Source of the DNA: Certhia americana
Lineage: Eukaryota; Chordata; Aves; Passeriformes; Certhiidae
Assembly: GCA_018697195.1 (NCBI GenBank)
Contig: CM031866.1
Span: 6,671,907 to 6,735,906 of the forward strand
Direction: 5' to 3'
Length of the DNA stretch: 64,000 nucleotides
Numbering within the stretch: the first letter of the stretch is position 1; each line of letters starts with the position of its first letter. The notes beneath the pieces are model-generated. The model searched no databases and was not told where the DNA came from. It saw only the letters and a list, made by a program, of their open reading frames with translations. The position numbers and the translations under genes were made by a program. Positions 1-14,400 of this stretch are shown here, one piece after another.

Positions 1-2491
1 CTGGAAACTGAACTGTAGATTAAACATGAGGATAAGATTGGTGCTTGAGGAGATACCTGATTTATTTTGGTTTGTTTTGGGTTTCTTCATGGTAGCAGTA
101 ATTGGTAATAGCTATATAACTTTGTAGCTGGACAAATTGCCTTCCTGTTAGCCCTATAGGGTAAGATTTGGGGATGGTATTTGATTTGAAAAGCACTGTA
201 TGGAAATAGAATCACCAAAACTTTCCAATGCATGTTCTCACCCAAGATTAGAAACTCTGAAGCAATGTTGATGTCTGAGTCTCTTTTAAAAGAGCTGCAA
301 ATTCTTATTATAGGTTATATTTGTCAGCTGCCCTCAGGGGGTGCTAGCAAAAACTCTGTAAAGGATGTCTGTAAAAGAAGAGACAGTCTAGTGTGGAGTA
401 TGGCTACTGATATGAACTGGTGGTACAGTAAATGACTGGGGTGAAGCCAGCTGTTTTCCTCATGTTAGGAGAGCAGTGTCTCTTCTATCTGGTGTAATAG
501 TTGTGTTCAGAGCCCTTGTGCTGAGCTGTATGTGACTTGAGCAGAATCACATGTGATTCTTGTGCAGCCTGGTTTAGTCTGGCTGCCCTATCCCGGTGGA
601 TACCTACCCTGAACTGTGAGAAGGAACCCACTGTCTGCTTTCCACCTGCAGCTATTGCAGAGGATGAGCTTGTCCAGCCTCTATCAGTGCTGGGAATCTG
701 CACAGTTGTACATCATTCCTGGCAAGGCCCAGTGCAGAGATGCTGGGCTGACAGAAGAGGGGTGCTGCTCCTGGCCTTGCCTGCATCCTTTGAAAAGCTT
801 TATAGCTGAGTGATCAAATCCAGAATGCACTGAGGGCTAACTTACAAGGTTTTGAGCATCAGCTGGCAGCTTTTACAGCCTTTATTGAAGCAGTATCAAC
901 TTCTCCAGAAATCTGTTTTGGGTCTCTTTGGGAAGTGCACGTATGAAAATGAGTGAAACTACAGCGAACTGTTGTGTTGCTTTTACTGTAAGAAGTCCTC
1001 CTCAGAGATAAGAGAAAAGAATGGGGAGAAAGAGGGCATACTGCTGCTCTTGTCTAGCTGAAAAACCCTAAATAGTTTTTATTTGATAGGAAGTCTTTTT
1101 AAGGCTTGTGTGGGGGAAGAGGGAGTTGCAGATATGACACATAAGAGCTGGCATGGGGAAAGGTCCATCTGTATGAGTAGGTAGTGTCAGAGCACAAAGG
1201 TAGGGTTTCTGTCACATTCTAGTGGATTATGGGCTTAAATAGTAAATTTGAGTCCTGAGCTGCCTAGTTTTTTGTGAACGGGAAAGAACATGATCTCTGC
1301 TTCATATGCTCTCTAAAACTCAAAAGGAATAATTGCAGGAAGCCCTAAACACAACAGGGAGGGAGTTGCTAATCCCTCAGGATCCAAGGTGAAGTCAGAA
1401 GCTCTCAAGCTTTTTCTGGATACCCTGCTCTGTGCACCAGAGACCACAGTTCTTTAATTGGAAGTGTGTCCCTTGGGACTGTAGTTCCCCTCAACAATAA
1501 ATCATTCGTGCTTTCCTGTTCAGAGCTGATGTAACTCTCTTTTTCAAGGCATTGGCTCAGTCTCCTTTGCTGAGTGACCAGGTGACCTGCCCACAAGTGG
1601 TGGTGCTAGGGCACAGTATGTTTCCTGTTAAACCACTTGCAGCTCTGCTTGTGCTAAAAAAAATCTGATAACTAAGCCTTTAATGCTTTTCAGCTCATAG
1701 CTGTGTTTCTCACATATCTTTTTTGAGGGACTGTAAGCCAGGAAAGGAGAGAGACAATCTGCTTTGTCACATAGCTTTAATATACCCTTGATAAGCGTAA
1801 GTAATTAGTAGATTCACCCCTCTTACTGAAAGGGATTTATTTGGTGGAGTTTGGTCAGCCCTGACTCATTCTCTTAACACTGTCCCAACTTTCACCTAAT
1901 TCTGAAAGGCAAAATTAACCTGTACTGTAATTTTTCCTTAAAACTGAGTAAAGCAATTCTGTGTAAAATGGTCCCAACTAGCAAGTCTCAGGGCTTTCAA
2001 TTTTCTGGAACTTGGTGTGAATCCTGTTATTTCTGCCACTGGCTTGTGCAGTCAAGTGCTTACACAAATTCATGCAGCTCAACCCTGGAGGCTTTGGTGT
2101 TTCAATTGAAACAGATTTTCAGTTCTGGAGTTTGGTACAGTATCTACACTTTGGCTGGTTGGAAACGTGCAGTCCCAATCTTGCCGAGACACAAGGCCTC
2201 TGTGTATTTAGTGAGAAGCATTTGTTCCCCTAACATCTCAACATAGGGAATGTCTGGGTTTTGGCTTCTGCTGCTGCTGTCAGTGCTGATTTTTCAGCTT
2301 TGAGAGTGTTTTGGTCTCTCCTCTTGTGTAAGGCTGCAAAGATCACTGCAGCCAGTTCAGTCAGAGCAAAAACAATTCCATATTTGTTACTGTATCTGGG
2401 AGCTGGTGAGCGACTTGTTGTGGGAGTGCTTATGTGTTCTCAAGGGCTCATTAACACAGCAGGGGTAAGCAATTAAATTACTGCCTTTCAG
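1..2491 (+). other. ABHD2: ABHD2 intron (left part, gene continues off the window)
   Basis: The first recognisable exon begins at 2492 in the middle of a codon, so everything before it is intron. I looked for the preceding ABHD2 exon (membrane anchor and the segment ending ...LLTKE) on both strands and did not find it. The region is AT-rich unique sequence with no clear repeat or RNA gene. Confidence 0.8.
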
Positions 2492-5400
2492 GTACATTCC
2501 ACCCCTCATCTGGGGAAAGAGTGGTCATATCCAGACAGCTCTTTATGGAAAAATGGGAAGAGTGAGATCACCACATCCATATGGACTTCGCAAGTACCTC
2601 ACGATGCCAGATGGAGCAACAGCCACCTTTGATCTCTTTGAGCCACGCTCTGAGCACTGCATTGGAGGTCAGTCCAACAGCTGCTGGCTGCATCTAGCTG
2701 CTAACCTTGATTCTGTGCTCTGGGAGACAGATGAGGATAGAGCCCGTGGCTTCCATTTGGCCCTCAGAAAAGGCTGATTCTTTTTTTTAAACAGTCAGTG
2801 TTGAGATCTTCTTGATACAATGCTGAACTAGAACAGTTACTATTATCTTTATTGCTGAAGAGAATCTGAGCAGTGCTCTTCTAATGAGATAAAAATTCAG
2901 TGGCTAGAGCTGGTAATGTTGGAGCTTTGCACATGAGAGTTACAGTTAATTTGAAGTGCATATGATAATCCTGAATGTAATTTACTGTGCTTACTTGAAT
3001 TACAGCAATTACTTTCTTGGTTGATGAAATGATATCTTGTTAAACTAGTGAACAGTGTCAGCAGATCAAATATCATTAGATTAGCCACAAAGTAGATGAT
3101 GGTTAATGTCAGCTGATCAGAATGTCTGTGCTTAGCAGAGCTTCCTTTGGAAGATCTCTATTGCACCCAGCTCTAGAAGGGAAATAAGGGGAAAATTGCA
3201 TAACCAGGCTACTTGGAGTGCTGGGCTCCACAGCTTCCACACACATCACAGTGACAACAGGCTGTCAGAAGGCAGAGCGTGTGTAACATCAGACATGTCC
3301 TTCAGATGGAAGAATGTACTCTTGGTCTCTAGGCAGTGCCTGGAGAACTGTTTGCACAGCTTTCCCTGAAGTCAAAAACTGTTCATCTCCCATAGCATGA
3401 ATTACTTTTTCTCATCTGTAGCACTAGAGCTGCTGGTCTCCAGTCTCATACAGGATTTTTGGCAGACTAGCAGGAATTCTAGCTTGCTTGTGGTAGGTGG
3501 TTTCCCACGGATCTGAAATGGAAACCTTCTGACTCTCTTAATTTGCATGAAGTGACATTTACTTAACTTCCCTCTCTTTCTGAGCACAGAGGATGTCACG
3601 ATGGTGATCTGCCCAGGGATTGCTAACCACAGTGAGAAGCAGTACATCCGCACCTTTGTTGACTATGCCCAGAAAAATGGGTACAGATGTGCTGTCCTGA
3701 ATCACTTGGGAGCCCTGCCAAACATTGAGCTCACTTCACCACGGATGTTCACCTATGGTAGGTACTTTTTGTTACCTGGGGGACTTATTTTCAAGCTCAC
3801 AGAACTTGAAAGGGAACTTCTAGTGGTTGATCAGCCTCCTTCAGGATAACAGAACTGCTGTACCCCAATGGGGGTAAAACAGTTTTGTACAGTTTCTTAA
3901 GAACTAAACTGAACTTTAAAGGGAGAAGGAGAGGATAATACTAAATTCACTTTTGTCTCTTCTGCCAGCTCATGTATTCTCATCAAGGAGGCAGTTTTTT
4001 GTAAGAAAACTCTTTGGGTAAATAAAAACTTTGTTATGCCTACCCAGAGCACAAATGATTTTAGAGCTACTGAATTTGCCAGTTTCATGGAATGTGAAAC
4101 AAACCTGTCTCTGAAGGATAAATGCCACTTCTGAGGCTTTGTAAAATGCAGCCTGAGAGGAGTTTGTACCAGCCTATCCAGAAAGTACATTTATATCATA
4201 GGAGGGACACAGGAGGATTTACTCCTGGATGAAACACTAGTCAACAACAGCAACAGTTTAGGAGTATGACAGTAAAGCTACAGAAGTGGTAGTGCTTAAC
4301 AGCCATGATTATGGCTCTCAGCTTGAGTACAAGGAAGTCTTTCTTAACCTAGAAATTAAAAGGAATAAATTATTTGAAACTGTGTGAAGGGTGACTCCAG
4401 CTAGTTTTAATTGCCCTTTCAGTGAGTAATGTGATCTTTGTAGAATGGGGCCTTTTTGCCTGTGACCTAATCTTGTTCCTGAGCTCTCTTGAGCCCTCAT
4501 CTCCCTCTTTACTGTAAGTATCTATAGGTACCCTGTCAACTGTGTGCTTAGCAGACTTGTGTTAGGTTTTATTTTTTAAAGTTAGCTAAGCTGCTGCTTA
4601 CATTTTGGATTAACAGAATAGTTATCTTGAACAGTTAAACTGTCAAAACAGAAATACTGTGCTTTGAGATGCCAAGTCTGGCAGGCAAATAGGCTGTAAT
4701 GCTTTGTTGCTTGTTTTAGAATTATTAAATATACTCCTCTTTGGGAAACACTTCAGGAATACTAAATACCCTCATCTGTAGTAGGACCCTAGGCTGTTAA
4801 TGGCTGCAAGACTATCGTGTCTTGAAAACTAAATTTGGCCTTGTTTAAAGCATTTGCTATTTTGATAAAAGTTAGAGTTTGCTTTCATGGAGTTTTGGTT
4901 TAGGCCTTAGGGTGTTATTCTGTAGTGCATCTCTTGAGACATACCTTTCTGAGACTTTTATAGCCTTGGAAAGGGCAAAGAATGCCTAGCACTTCCTTTG
5001 AGTAAGGCAGTAAATCACTTGGCAGAGTTACTTGTGAAGTAAAGTGCCAGCAAGTCCAGTAGACTTTATTCTGCCTCCTACCCAAATAACTCTGTGCCCT
5101 TTTAGCTTTGCTATATTCCAGGCATACTTGTTGAGGAGCAAGTAGCCTAAATTTGGGATTCACTGAATCCCAGCCTCTATATCAAGCTTGACCTCTTGCT
5201 TTCCTAGTTTAGATTTCTGAGCAGCTCTGAAATCATGAAGGTCAAACACTAAAGTATTTTTACCGCTGGCTTCTTCCAGAGGAAACCAGAGCAGTGTAGA
5301 ATTTGTTGTCGTGAAGATTGCTCATTAAGAATGTTTACGAGGAAGTGCCCTAACCCTGCTGAAACACTCAGCCAGGAGCTTGCTGTTCCTCTCAACCGTA

Positions 5401-8400
5401 CAAGCCCAGTTTACTCCAGAGCTAGGTAAAGCTGGAGTCTGATGTCTACTGAGGATGGTACAGCTGGGGTGGGGACAGTATGGAACAGTATTAGGTTAGT
5501 ACAGGGTGGAATGCTGGAATCCTAGAATTCATCTCCCTGGACAAGTTCCACAGGATAGAGCTGAGTTCCTGACTCTGGACTGGGAGAAACATCTGGAGTT
5601 TTATTTGTTGTTTATGTGATGCCTTCTGTGGTTTGCAGCCTCAGATCCAAAGGGAAGGTTAACAAGCTGCATAAACAGTTGATACCAGTGTACTAATGCC
5701 ATCACTATTGCAGCTGCTTCTCTGTATCTCCTTTTCCTATACTCACAAGCAGGAGAAATAGTTGTAGGTACTCAGATTGTTGTATGTGTGGAGGCTTTAG
5801 TCTGTCAAACAATTGGAGGATGTCAGCACTGCTAGAAACTGGATCTCTCAGTGCCTGCAGCCTGTGGGATACAAGTGGGTGTTTGCTGACAGTGGAACAG
5901 ATCTGTATAGAGACTGTTCTCCTGATGTGGGGGATACCCATGTGTCTTTCAGGGAGCCGCACAATCTTTACTTATTCACTGGTTACAAAGGGTTGAATAC
6001 CTGTTTAAACCCTTCTCCCTGATTCCAGAGATCATCTCCTTAGTCAGGCTCTGCAGCAGTCTGCTGGGAACAAGCCACTCCTTTCCCCTCTCCACAGCGT
6101 CATGATTTTAAAGATCCATGATGGCCTTGCTAAAGACAAAGGAGCAAACTGCATTCCAAATACCCCACTTAACTTCAGAATGGCAAACTGCCTCAGGAAA
6201 GTAATAATGTGTGCTTCTCTTGCATAGTAGTGTGAAGCCCAGAGTTGCTGGACTCTGCTTTTTAAAGCTGTTTTAGAAAGGAAGAGTTTTGATTGTCATG
6301 TTAACTGTCACCATGACTTTTAAGCAACTGAATTTCATCTTGTTTTGGCACTCTGTCAGAACTGAGCATGAGCTGGGCTCCACAGGACTCAATGGATGTA
6401 TGAACACATGTGAATCAGAGCTGTTAAAACCTTAAGGCTATTGAAAAGTCAGAAAGGGTAAGAAGCGGAATTCAAAGCATGCAACTGAAGCTTCAAGTTA
6501 AAATTTAAATATGTTAGAAGATGTTTTTTAACTTTGTTCTTCTTTTTAGGATGCACCTGGGAATTTGGTGCCATGGTGAATTACATCAAGAAGACCTACC
6601 CTCAGACCCAGCTGGTTGTTGTGGGCTTCAGCCTGGGTGGAAACATAGTGTGCAAATACCTGGGAGAGAGCCAGGCCAACCAGGAGCGAGTCCTGTGCTG
6701 TGTCAGTGTGTGCCAGGGGTACAGTGCACTGAGGTGGGTCTGGAGCCTGCTCCATGCTGCTCTTTCCTGGGAGTGCAGGAGTGGGCAGGTTTTTGGAAGG
6801 GCAAGGTGAAGATGGATGTTTCTCTTGCACTGAATTGGTCTGACAGACTGAGTGTGCAGGATGGCACCCTCTTAAAGGAGCACCTGAAGCTCTGTTGACT
6901 TGCAAGCACAAGTAAACTTTGTCAGCAATGCAAGCAAGTTTTGTGTCCTGGCAGCTTCTGAACTGTGCATGTGATGCTGTCCCATGGCTACAGTGTCCTA
7001 AGAGGAGGTGTTCCCTGTGCAGTCCTGGTGTAATTAACCAGGCAGGCTGATCAGCTGCTGAGCTGCTGTCAGGTTTGCAAGCAGTAGTTTACATTCTCAT
7101 CACTCTGAGAAATATCCCATGGTTCATAATCGCTTGTTTGGCTTCAGTGTACATTTTCATCTAGCAGCTCTTACCTGGGGAGACTGGAAAGACACAGTGC
7201 AGTCTGTCAGTCTATGCTCCCTCATAGCCTGTGTCACTGAAACAGTGCTGTGAGCTGATCAGGGGATGGTGAGGTGCTTGCAGCTGTGTTATAGGACTGG
7301 AGAAGGTGGGGAGGGAAAGTATTACAGCCCTAAAGTCTGAAAATATTAATGTCTCCCCACCTGGAAGCTGAGGCTGTGGCACTTTGGGAGCTGTGATGGC
7401 TTCGCTTGCATTTACTGATGGAGGGTCCAGGCACAGGAGTGCTGCTTGAAAACTGGACTCAACTAATGTACTTTAACCTTTCCATGTATGCACAGCTAAT
7501 GAAGATTAAAACTTAGCAACTGGCAAAGCTGCTGGTTTCAGTTTTTACTGTCTGTACATACAGACAATTACAAAGGTGTAGCTGACTCTGTGGTAACTTG
7601 CCCGCAGTTTTGAGCTGTGAGACTACTTACAAGGCAAAAGGGACTGTTGAGATTCAGGTATTTGGGTCAAGATCCTTTGGGCTGATTTAAATGGTGAAAT
7701 TGTGGCAGGTCTGTGAGAGACTTCCTATGGAATTCTGCTAAAGCCTGGTCAGGGTAGCTGGAACTCTTGATGCTGATGATGCTCTGCCTGTGTAGGGACC
7801 AGTTTGTTATTCAGCAGTCTGAAGATGCCTTTTATGAATTGGGCTCTAACAGGTAAAAGCAAAGAGCTTTTCTGGAAGTACTAAGATGTAAGCAAAAGCT
7901 TGATATGCATGTAATATTCCTGCTGTCTAATCCCTTTTGAGGTCAGATGTGACTACTGCTAAAAAAGTGTATAATCTACTGCTAGTTCACACCCTTAAAA
8001 TCTGAGCAGATGCTACAGGAACAGCTGTTCTGCTTTGTTTCAAGTAAAATGTTCTTAGCTGTCCTGGGGTTCTGGCACAGAGCATCCTTTTGAAGCCAGC
8101 TTCTTAATTGCAACCATCAGACAGGGTTTGCAGGGATAATATCTGGCTGAGGTCCACTTGGTTCATCTTCTACAATTATGCAATATTGTATTCCTGATCT
8201 CCAAAATACTTGTGAGTAATGCTGTTATGCTTGCATGGCAAGGACAACCTGATTAGCAATTCTCCACTTGGATATTTGGGAAAACAACTCGCTGAGTTTT
8301 TTTTTTTTCCCTGAGTTTAATGCACCCCATTGTGTGGACTGTGTGGATTATTGAGCTCTTGCCTCCACCTGCTGGGTAAACATCTCCTAGCAAACCTCCT

Positions 8401-11400
8401 GCCACAAAACATCTGCTCTGTATTACAGGACAGACAGCAGGAAGGCTTGCAGGTCTTGTGTCTCCCTTCCTAATATCTGCATCTGCTCTAAGTGCTAATT
8501 AGCTGAAGAACCAGGGGAAACCAACATCTACTGAGCAAAAGACAGGCGGAGGGGGGACCTTTTGCCCTGGTTGTAGGAGTGGGAGGGAGGAGGTCCAAAG
8601 CACCTCCAGAATGGTGAATCCATTGCCTTTCCAGGCTTGGTCTGGTACATTAAAATAGCTGGCTTTAGCCTTCAGGGCTACGTGGAAATGGATTACCTTG
8701 GTAACATGACCAGTTAGCTTACAGTTCTTTTTTTTTTTTTTTCTTTAATATTGGCTTGTCCAGCATTAATTCCCCAAATAACATCCATAAGTGAAGGAAA
8801 AAAGTTTTAGTGAGCAAGGTGAACCAAGGATCTCAAATAGGAAAGCCTTTCCAGAGCAACAGCAATACTAGGATTCTGCCAGAAGAATAAGACTCTTAGT
8901 TTAGTGAATTAACACAGAGTCTAAGGAATGTATTCCCCTGAGGCTAAACAGGGACAGGTCTCCTTATTCCTTAATCTCTGCCTGCATGGGCTTGATTCTG
9001 CTTCTTGATCTTGTGAAATGCATCTTCACCATAGCTACAGGCTGTGGGGAGAGACCTCAGCTCTGAAACCTGGGCAATCCTCAAAATACTGGAACCTGCC
9101 TGTGTTTTTCTTTAATGCTTGCAGCTCTTCGTATTAGGAGTACTGCTGTACACCACAGGAACTGCAGGGAAATGTAGTAGCTTTGACTTCAAATGTCTTG
9201 TAATAACTTAATAGGTTTGCTTGGAAAACCTTTTGTGAAGAAAGGAATGTGCATTTTCCTATCTTCTTTCATTGCCCTGCCATAAATGTGATATGTATAG
9301 CCTAGCTGGACAAAAAGGTAATGGATTTTTCTTTTTTTTAATCCATACTTTCCAGCATGGCTAATTACAAGAAAACAGCTTGCTCCTGCCTGGTAGGGGA
9401 TTTGCAGGCTGTAGCTTGGAAGGTCATGCTAAATCTACAGTAGTTCTCATGGTATGTTAATGTTTAAGTGGTAGGAGAGCTTCAGTAGCTAAAGCTGCTC
9501 CCAGCATTCTTCAGTCTCTCAGTAAATGATAGTGTGTTCCCTCAGTAACAGCAAACCCTGCTAGGAGTAAAGCTGTAACCTGCCCATGACCCTGCATAGC
9601 AAAGGAGTGCTGGTATCTGGCAGAGCTCACACAATTCTGGATGGCTTAAATTCTGTTTTAACAACAGATAAGCTGTGAAGTGTTCTTCTGCTTTGAGAAT
9701 AGGTAAAGGCTTCAACTCAGATGCCACTTGCAGATGCAACTAGTATTTATTCCTACAGTTCCTGCCGATGAAATGAAACAATAACAGTATCTGTACATAT
9801 TGGAAACATCTGCACAAATTATTTCCTCTGCAGAGCTCTATTACACAATAGACAACACTGTTGAGCAACAGGTTTTAATCCTTTCCCTGAAAGTCCCATT
9901 ATGTAAATTATATTCAACTTCTGCAAAGGGATACTAAAATCCTCTTGTCAGTGTTATGGATCTTGATTGATGGCTCTTAAATGCTCTGATCAAAACTGCT
10001 AATTGTATTGTGCAAGATGAGACTGCAGATCTGTTTTCTGATACTAACAAACTTCATCAAAGTGGAAGTCATTTCCTGGAAAAGGTTAAGCTGTGTCAGG
10101 GAAGGCCTGGAGGTTTGTTTACACAGCCCCCAGGCTGCCATAAGATGTTAACAGTGTATTAATCTGATCTTTCAAGAGCTCCATTAACAGCTTTGTTTGT
10201 TCTGCACTGTGTTTTTTTCCAGGGCACAGGAAACCTTCATGCAATGGGATCATTGTAGAAGATTTTATAACTTCCTCATGGCAGACAACATGAAGAAGAT
10301 CATCCTTTCTCACAGGTATTGCAGTACATCACTCATACTGACAGTATTGATTGGGTCAGTTGCTGTATTGGATTTATCTGTCTGGTCCTTTAAAACAGGA
10401 CTCCTGAAAGGTTTAGCACAAGTTCCTTGATAGATCTTTAGATGAACCAACAGAGAAGGTGAGCCCATGTCAGTCTCATTACACTGTAAAATAGACAACT
10501 AAGCTTTGGTCATCCTATTAGAAGAAAGATATTGTTGTCTTTTTATGTTCTGTGGAAACTTGCTTAATGAATAAACAAGACATGCACAGGAAAACATTGC
10601 AATTAGACTTCAAAGTGGAGTGTTCTGCATCTGTTTCACTTCTAGCCAAAGAATTCCCTATTGAAGGAGCCTCTTGTTCTGCCACCTACCTGAGGTAGGA
10701 CTAATCTTCAAGATCTGCTGTATGGAGTTGCTGCTTATCAAATGAGCAAATAGTCAAACCTGTAGCTCTGGCTTCTAGCTGTTCCTCTAGAAAGAGCACG
10801 TAGCCAGCAAAACACTTAACATTGCTGTTCCTGGACTGCAAGTGTACTGTAGGGTCTTTGTGCTGCTGTTGCTGATCTGTGGCTCTTGCATAACAAAGAA
10901 ATTTGTGTGCTAAACAGGTGACATGCTCAATGTTGGTGTTTTCCCCATCAAAAGTTCTCTGGGTGGTACTTTTTAGGCAAAAAAGTACCTCATCTGTGTG
11001 TATTGTAAGTTGCCTGATTGAGGGGAAAGGAGGGGAATATCTTAAGACCTATTTCACTGAAAGGGCATGTGTCACTTCGGTCTTCTGGTCCTTTGTTTAC
11101 ACTCCTGTGCAGTATAAAACACTTGTAGAAGGAGGGTAGCCAATGTAGGATGATCCACATAATTCATTCCAGGTTTACAAATATTTGGACAACTTGAACA
11201 AATCTGACATGTAAAGTTAGGTAAGCTCCCATTAAAAGGTACTTAAATTCTTAACCCAGAAAACGCCAGTGCTGGCTTGAAAGGAAGTGTGTTAAGCAAA
11301 CTTTTTCCATAATCACTTATGCTCTATCTCACCCAAATCAAACCTAGCTTCCCTTCTGCTCTGCAGCTCCCTGCAGCTGCCTCTCTCAAAGGGAATAAAA

Positions 11401-14400
11401 ATACCTTTCCAACTTGTGGCTTTTGTTCTTTGTTAGGGAAGAAGTTCTGATAAAGAAACAGATCCTCCCTTGAAGGCAATAACCAATTATGACAAGTACC
11501 CATAGTAAATAGCTTTCTGCTAAGGTAATACCCAGAGTAATTTCTGTGTGTGAGGTAGCCTGAAGTCTGTGCTGGGGGGCTATAGAACCAAATAGTGCAG
11601 GAGATGCTATGCCCAGCATTGCTGGTGCTCTCACCCAAACCACCCACTGGTTTGGTCTGAAGCCAAAGAACCCTCCCTCTAACGTGTAGCCTCTAGCCCA
11701 AATACCCTTAGAGCTCTCTGTTCTGGGAAGTTTCTTTTAAGAGGCCCTCTCATGCAGTTTTTCAATAGATAAGGAAAACATTTTTTCCTACAAGGAGGCT
11801 GCTAGGGTTTGTTATGTCTTGCAGCAAAGGTAAGTGGACGTGTAAGCTGTTCTTGCTCCCAGGAAAGCCTCATGTTTATGTAGCCCACTTCTAATCTTAT
11901 CTTGTCAGATTTGATAAACTCAGTTGTCCTTGAACAGGTCATGGTTTTGCTGCCCTTATGTTATTTGGATGTAATTCTTGATGTCACTCTTCCAGGCAAG
12001 TTCTTTTTGGAGATAACAACATGAAGAAGCCACAAAACCTGTCAGATGCTGATCTGGGCAAGCTCTATACAGCAACATCACTTATGCAGATTGATGATAA
12101 CATTATGAGGTATGAAGGGCAATTCTCTGCTCCCCTGTGGAACTCCAAGTACCTTCTCTTTCTAGTGTTGCTCCTGCATGCCCCTTGCAGTGCCTGTAGG
12201 AGTCTGCTGGAATACAGTGCACAGATCTCCAAATTCTTACTTGCCTCCACATTAAAGAAAACTTAGCAGAGGAAAAAAAAAGCCAGCAAAAAATAATATG
12301 CTGTTTACAGTCACAGCTTCTTTAAAATCATCTGGGAGGCATTTATTTATTTATTGGTAACACCTGAACCTGCAGCCTTCACTAAGGTAGGAAGAGGCCA
12401 GCTCTGCTGCCAAGCTCTAGCAACAGAAAGAAATGTGGAAAGCAGCTGGAACTGCTCATGGATTTCCTTAGCTCTGTTTGAAAAATCTTCTCCACATAAA
12501 GCCCTGCTGCTTTCTCAATGCACCATAGGGCTGGCTGAGATAATGTAACCTTTCTTATTTGTCATACTAACACCTAATTAAGTGTTCTGCTTTAATAAGC
12601 AGTAGCCTGTTACTGCCTGTGTCCTTGACAGTAACATAGCACTTTAAGTGGCACTGTTCATACCAGGACGTGTTCTGTATCAGGCACTGACCCCTTTCCA
12701 AAATAAAGCTGTAAAGTGTTAGCCAAAAAGCCATGGCACTGGGAGTATGGTTGGCTGCTTTAAAAAAAAAAAACATTCCTTGGGAAACCTCCCTACATGT
12801 CCCCCATCCCTGAGGCCTTTCTAGTTTGGACCAACAGCAATGTTGTCCCTTATATAAAAAGAAAAAGCACTTGAATATAGGCTTACTGAATTCTTGGTTT
12901 GGGATGGTGTGAAGGGATTTGGCAAAGTGGAACCACAGTGAATTCTGGGGAACTTGTCTAGTAAGTTTGAGGTTTATAACCTGTGCTGGGTTTGTATTTG
13001 AAAAGACTTTTATGGAAAGATGAACAAGATCATAACTTTCATTCATGTGTACAGTTAAGTGAAGTGGGGTGTTTTAAAGAAACACCCTGAAGGCTGCTGG
13101 TTTTCAGTTTGCATGTTTGACTTGCCCATGCTCTCAGAATGTTTGAGAAGGCACAGAAACCATCAAGGCATGTGCTGCCAAAGGGTTTTGCAAAGAGACT
13201 GGGTATTAAAAAAAATGTCTATGGAAATTGAGGCATCATTCCTGTTTCTACATGTGTCCTCACTTAAAAGTACTTGACATGGCTGACACAGGTGATATTA
13301 AAGACAATCTGCTCTATTTCAGGAAATTCCATGGCTACAGCTCACTTAAGGAGTACTATGAAGAGGAAAGCTGCCTGCAGTACTTGCACAGGGTAAGCTC
13401 TTGCAGCAGACTGCTTTTGCACTGGAGGGAAAATACTCTGTGGTTTCTGTTGATACCTGCATATGTCTTCTCTGGGATGTTCAGAAATAATAAAGCGCTG
13501 TGTATTGGAGTTGGATTTCAGATCTTGCTACCTCTAACACTGGGCCTAAATTCTTTGGGCTCTTCGGTGCTTATAGCTCTGGCAGGTGGTAGCACCCAAG
13601 AGATGGAGATAAAGCCACATATTCAGCTCAACTGCTCTGAGTGTATGAGGATAAAGTGGGAAATGGGTGCCTGCACCTTCAAGGAAGAAAGGCTTAGTGG
13701 ATACTGTGGAAGAGGCTCAAGACACTGACAGGCAGATGCTTGAGCAAAGCTTTGTCAAAGTAGAACTGAGAGCAATTCCTTTTTTTTCTACTGAACCAGA
13801 GAATGGTTCCAAGGGGGTTTCCTGGACTTTAACAAAGGTGTCCATAACAGAGCTGGCAGTAACTGCCTGATGTGCAAGGCAATGCAGAGCAAAAAAAGGG
13901 TGTAGTTATTCCAGTTCTAAGAATGGGGACTCAGTCTGTTTGCTCTCTGCCTCTTTCTTAGAATTCGGTTAGAGGGAAAATTTAATGCTGAAATAAAAGA
14001 TCTTAATTGAATTACTCTAAGATAATTTTATAGTTGGTAGATTTGCATTCAAATACCCAACCCCTTTCTATTTTGGTTTTTTTTTTTCATTATGTCATGT
14101 TTCCTGATGCAGATCTATGTTCCTCTTCTGTTGGTAAATGCTGCTGATGACCCTCTTGTCCATGAGAGTCTTCTATCAATTCCAAGAGCTCTTTCAGGTA
14201 TGCTGAAAGTCTCCTCAAGCTGTGCATATTTCTGTACCTACAGCTTGCTTATAACACCACAATTCCTGATTTCAAAGCAGCTTTGACTTGCCTCCTTACA
14301 TCTGTAATGCTGTGGGAGGTGTGTTAAGCCTCTTTAACTCACCAATTGCCAGAACTAACAAGGCTGACCCTGAGCAGGAAGAACTCCAGTCCTTTCAGGC

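Noticed and set aside
7766..7830. C/D-box snoRNA in an ABHD2 intron (TGATGA followed by CTGA)
   Set aside because: Box-like words occur at a plausible distance but there is no terminal stem, and such short words are expected by chance in AT-rich introns.
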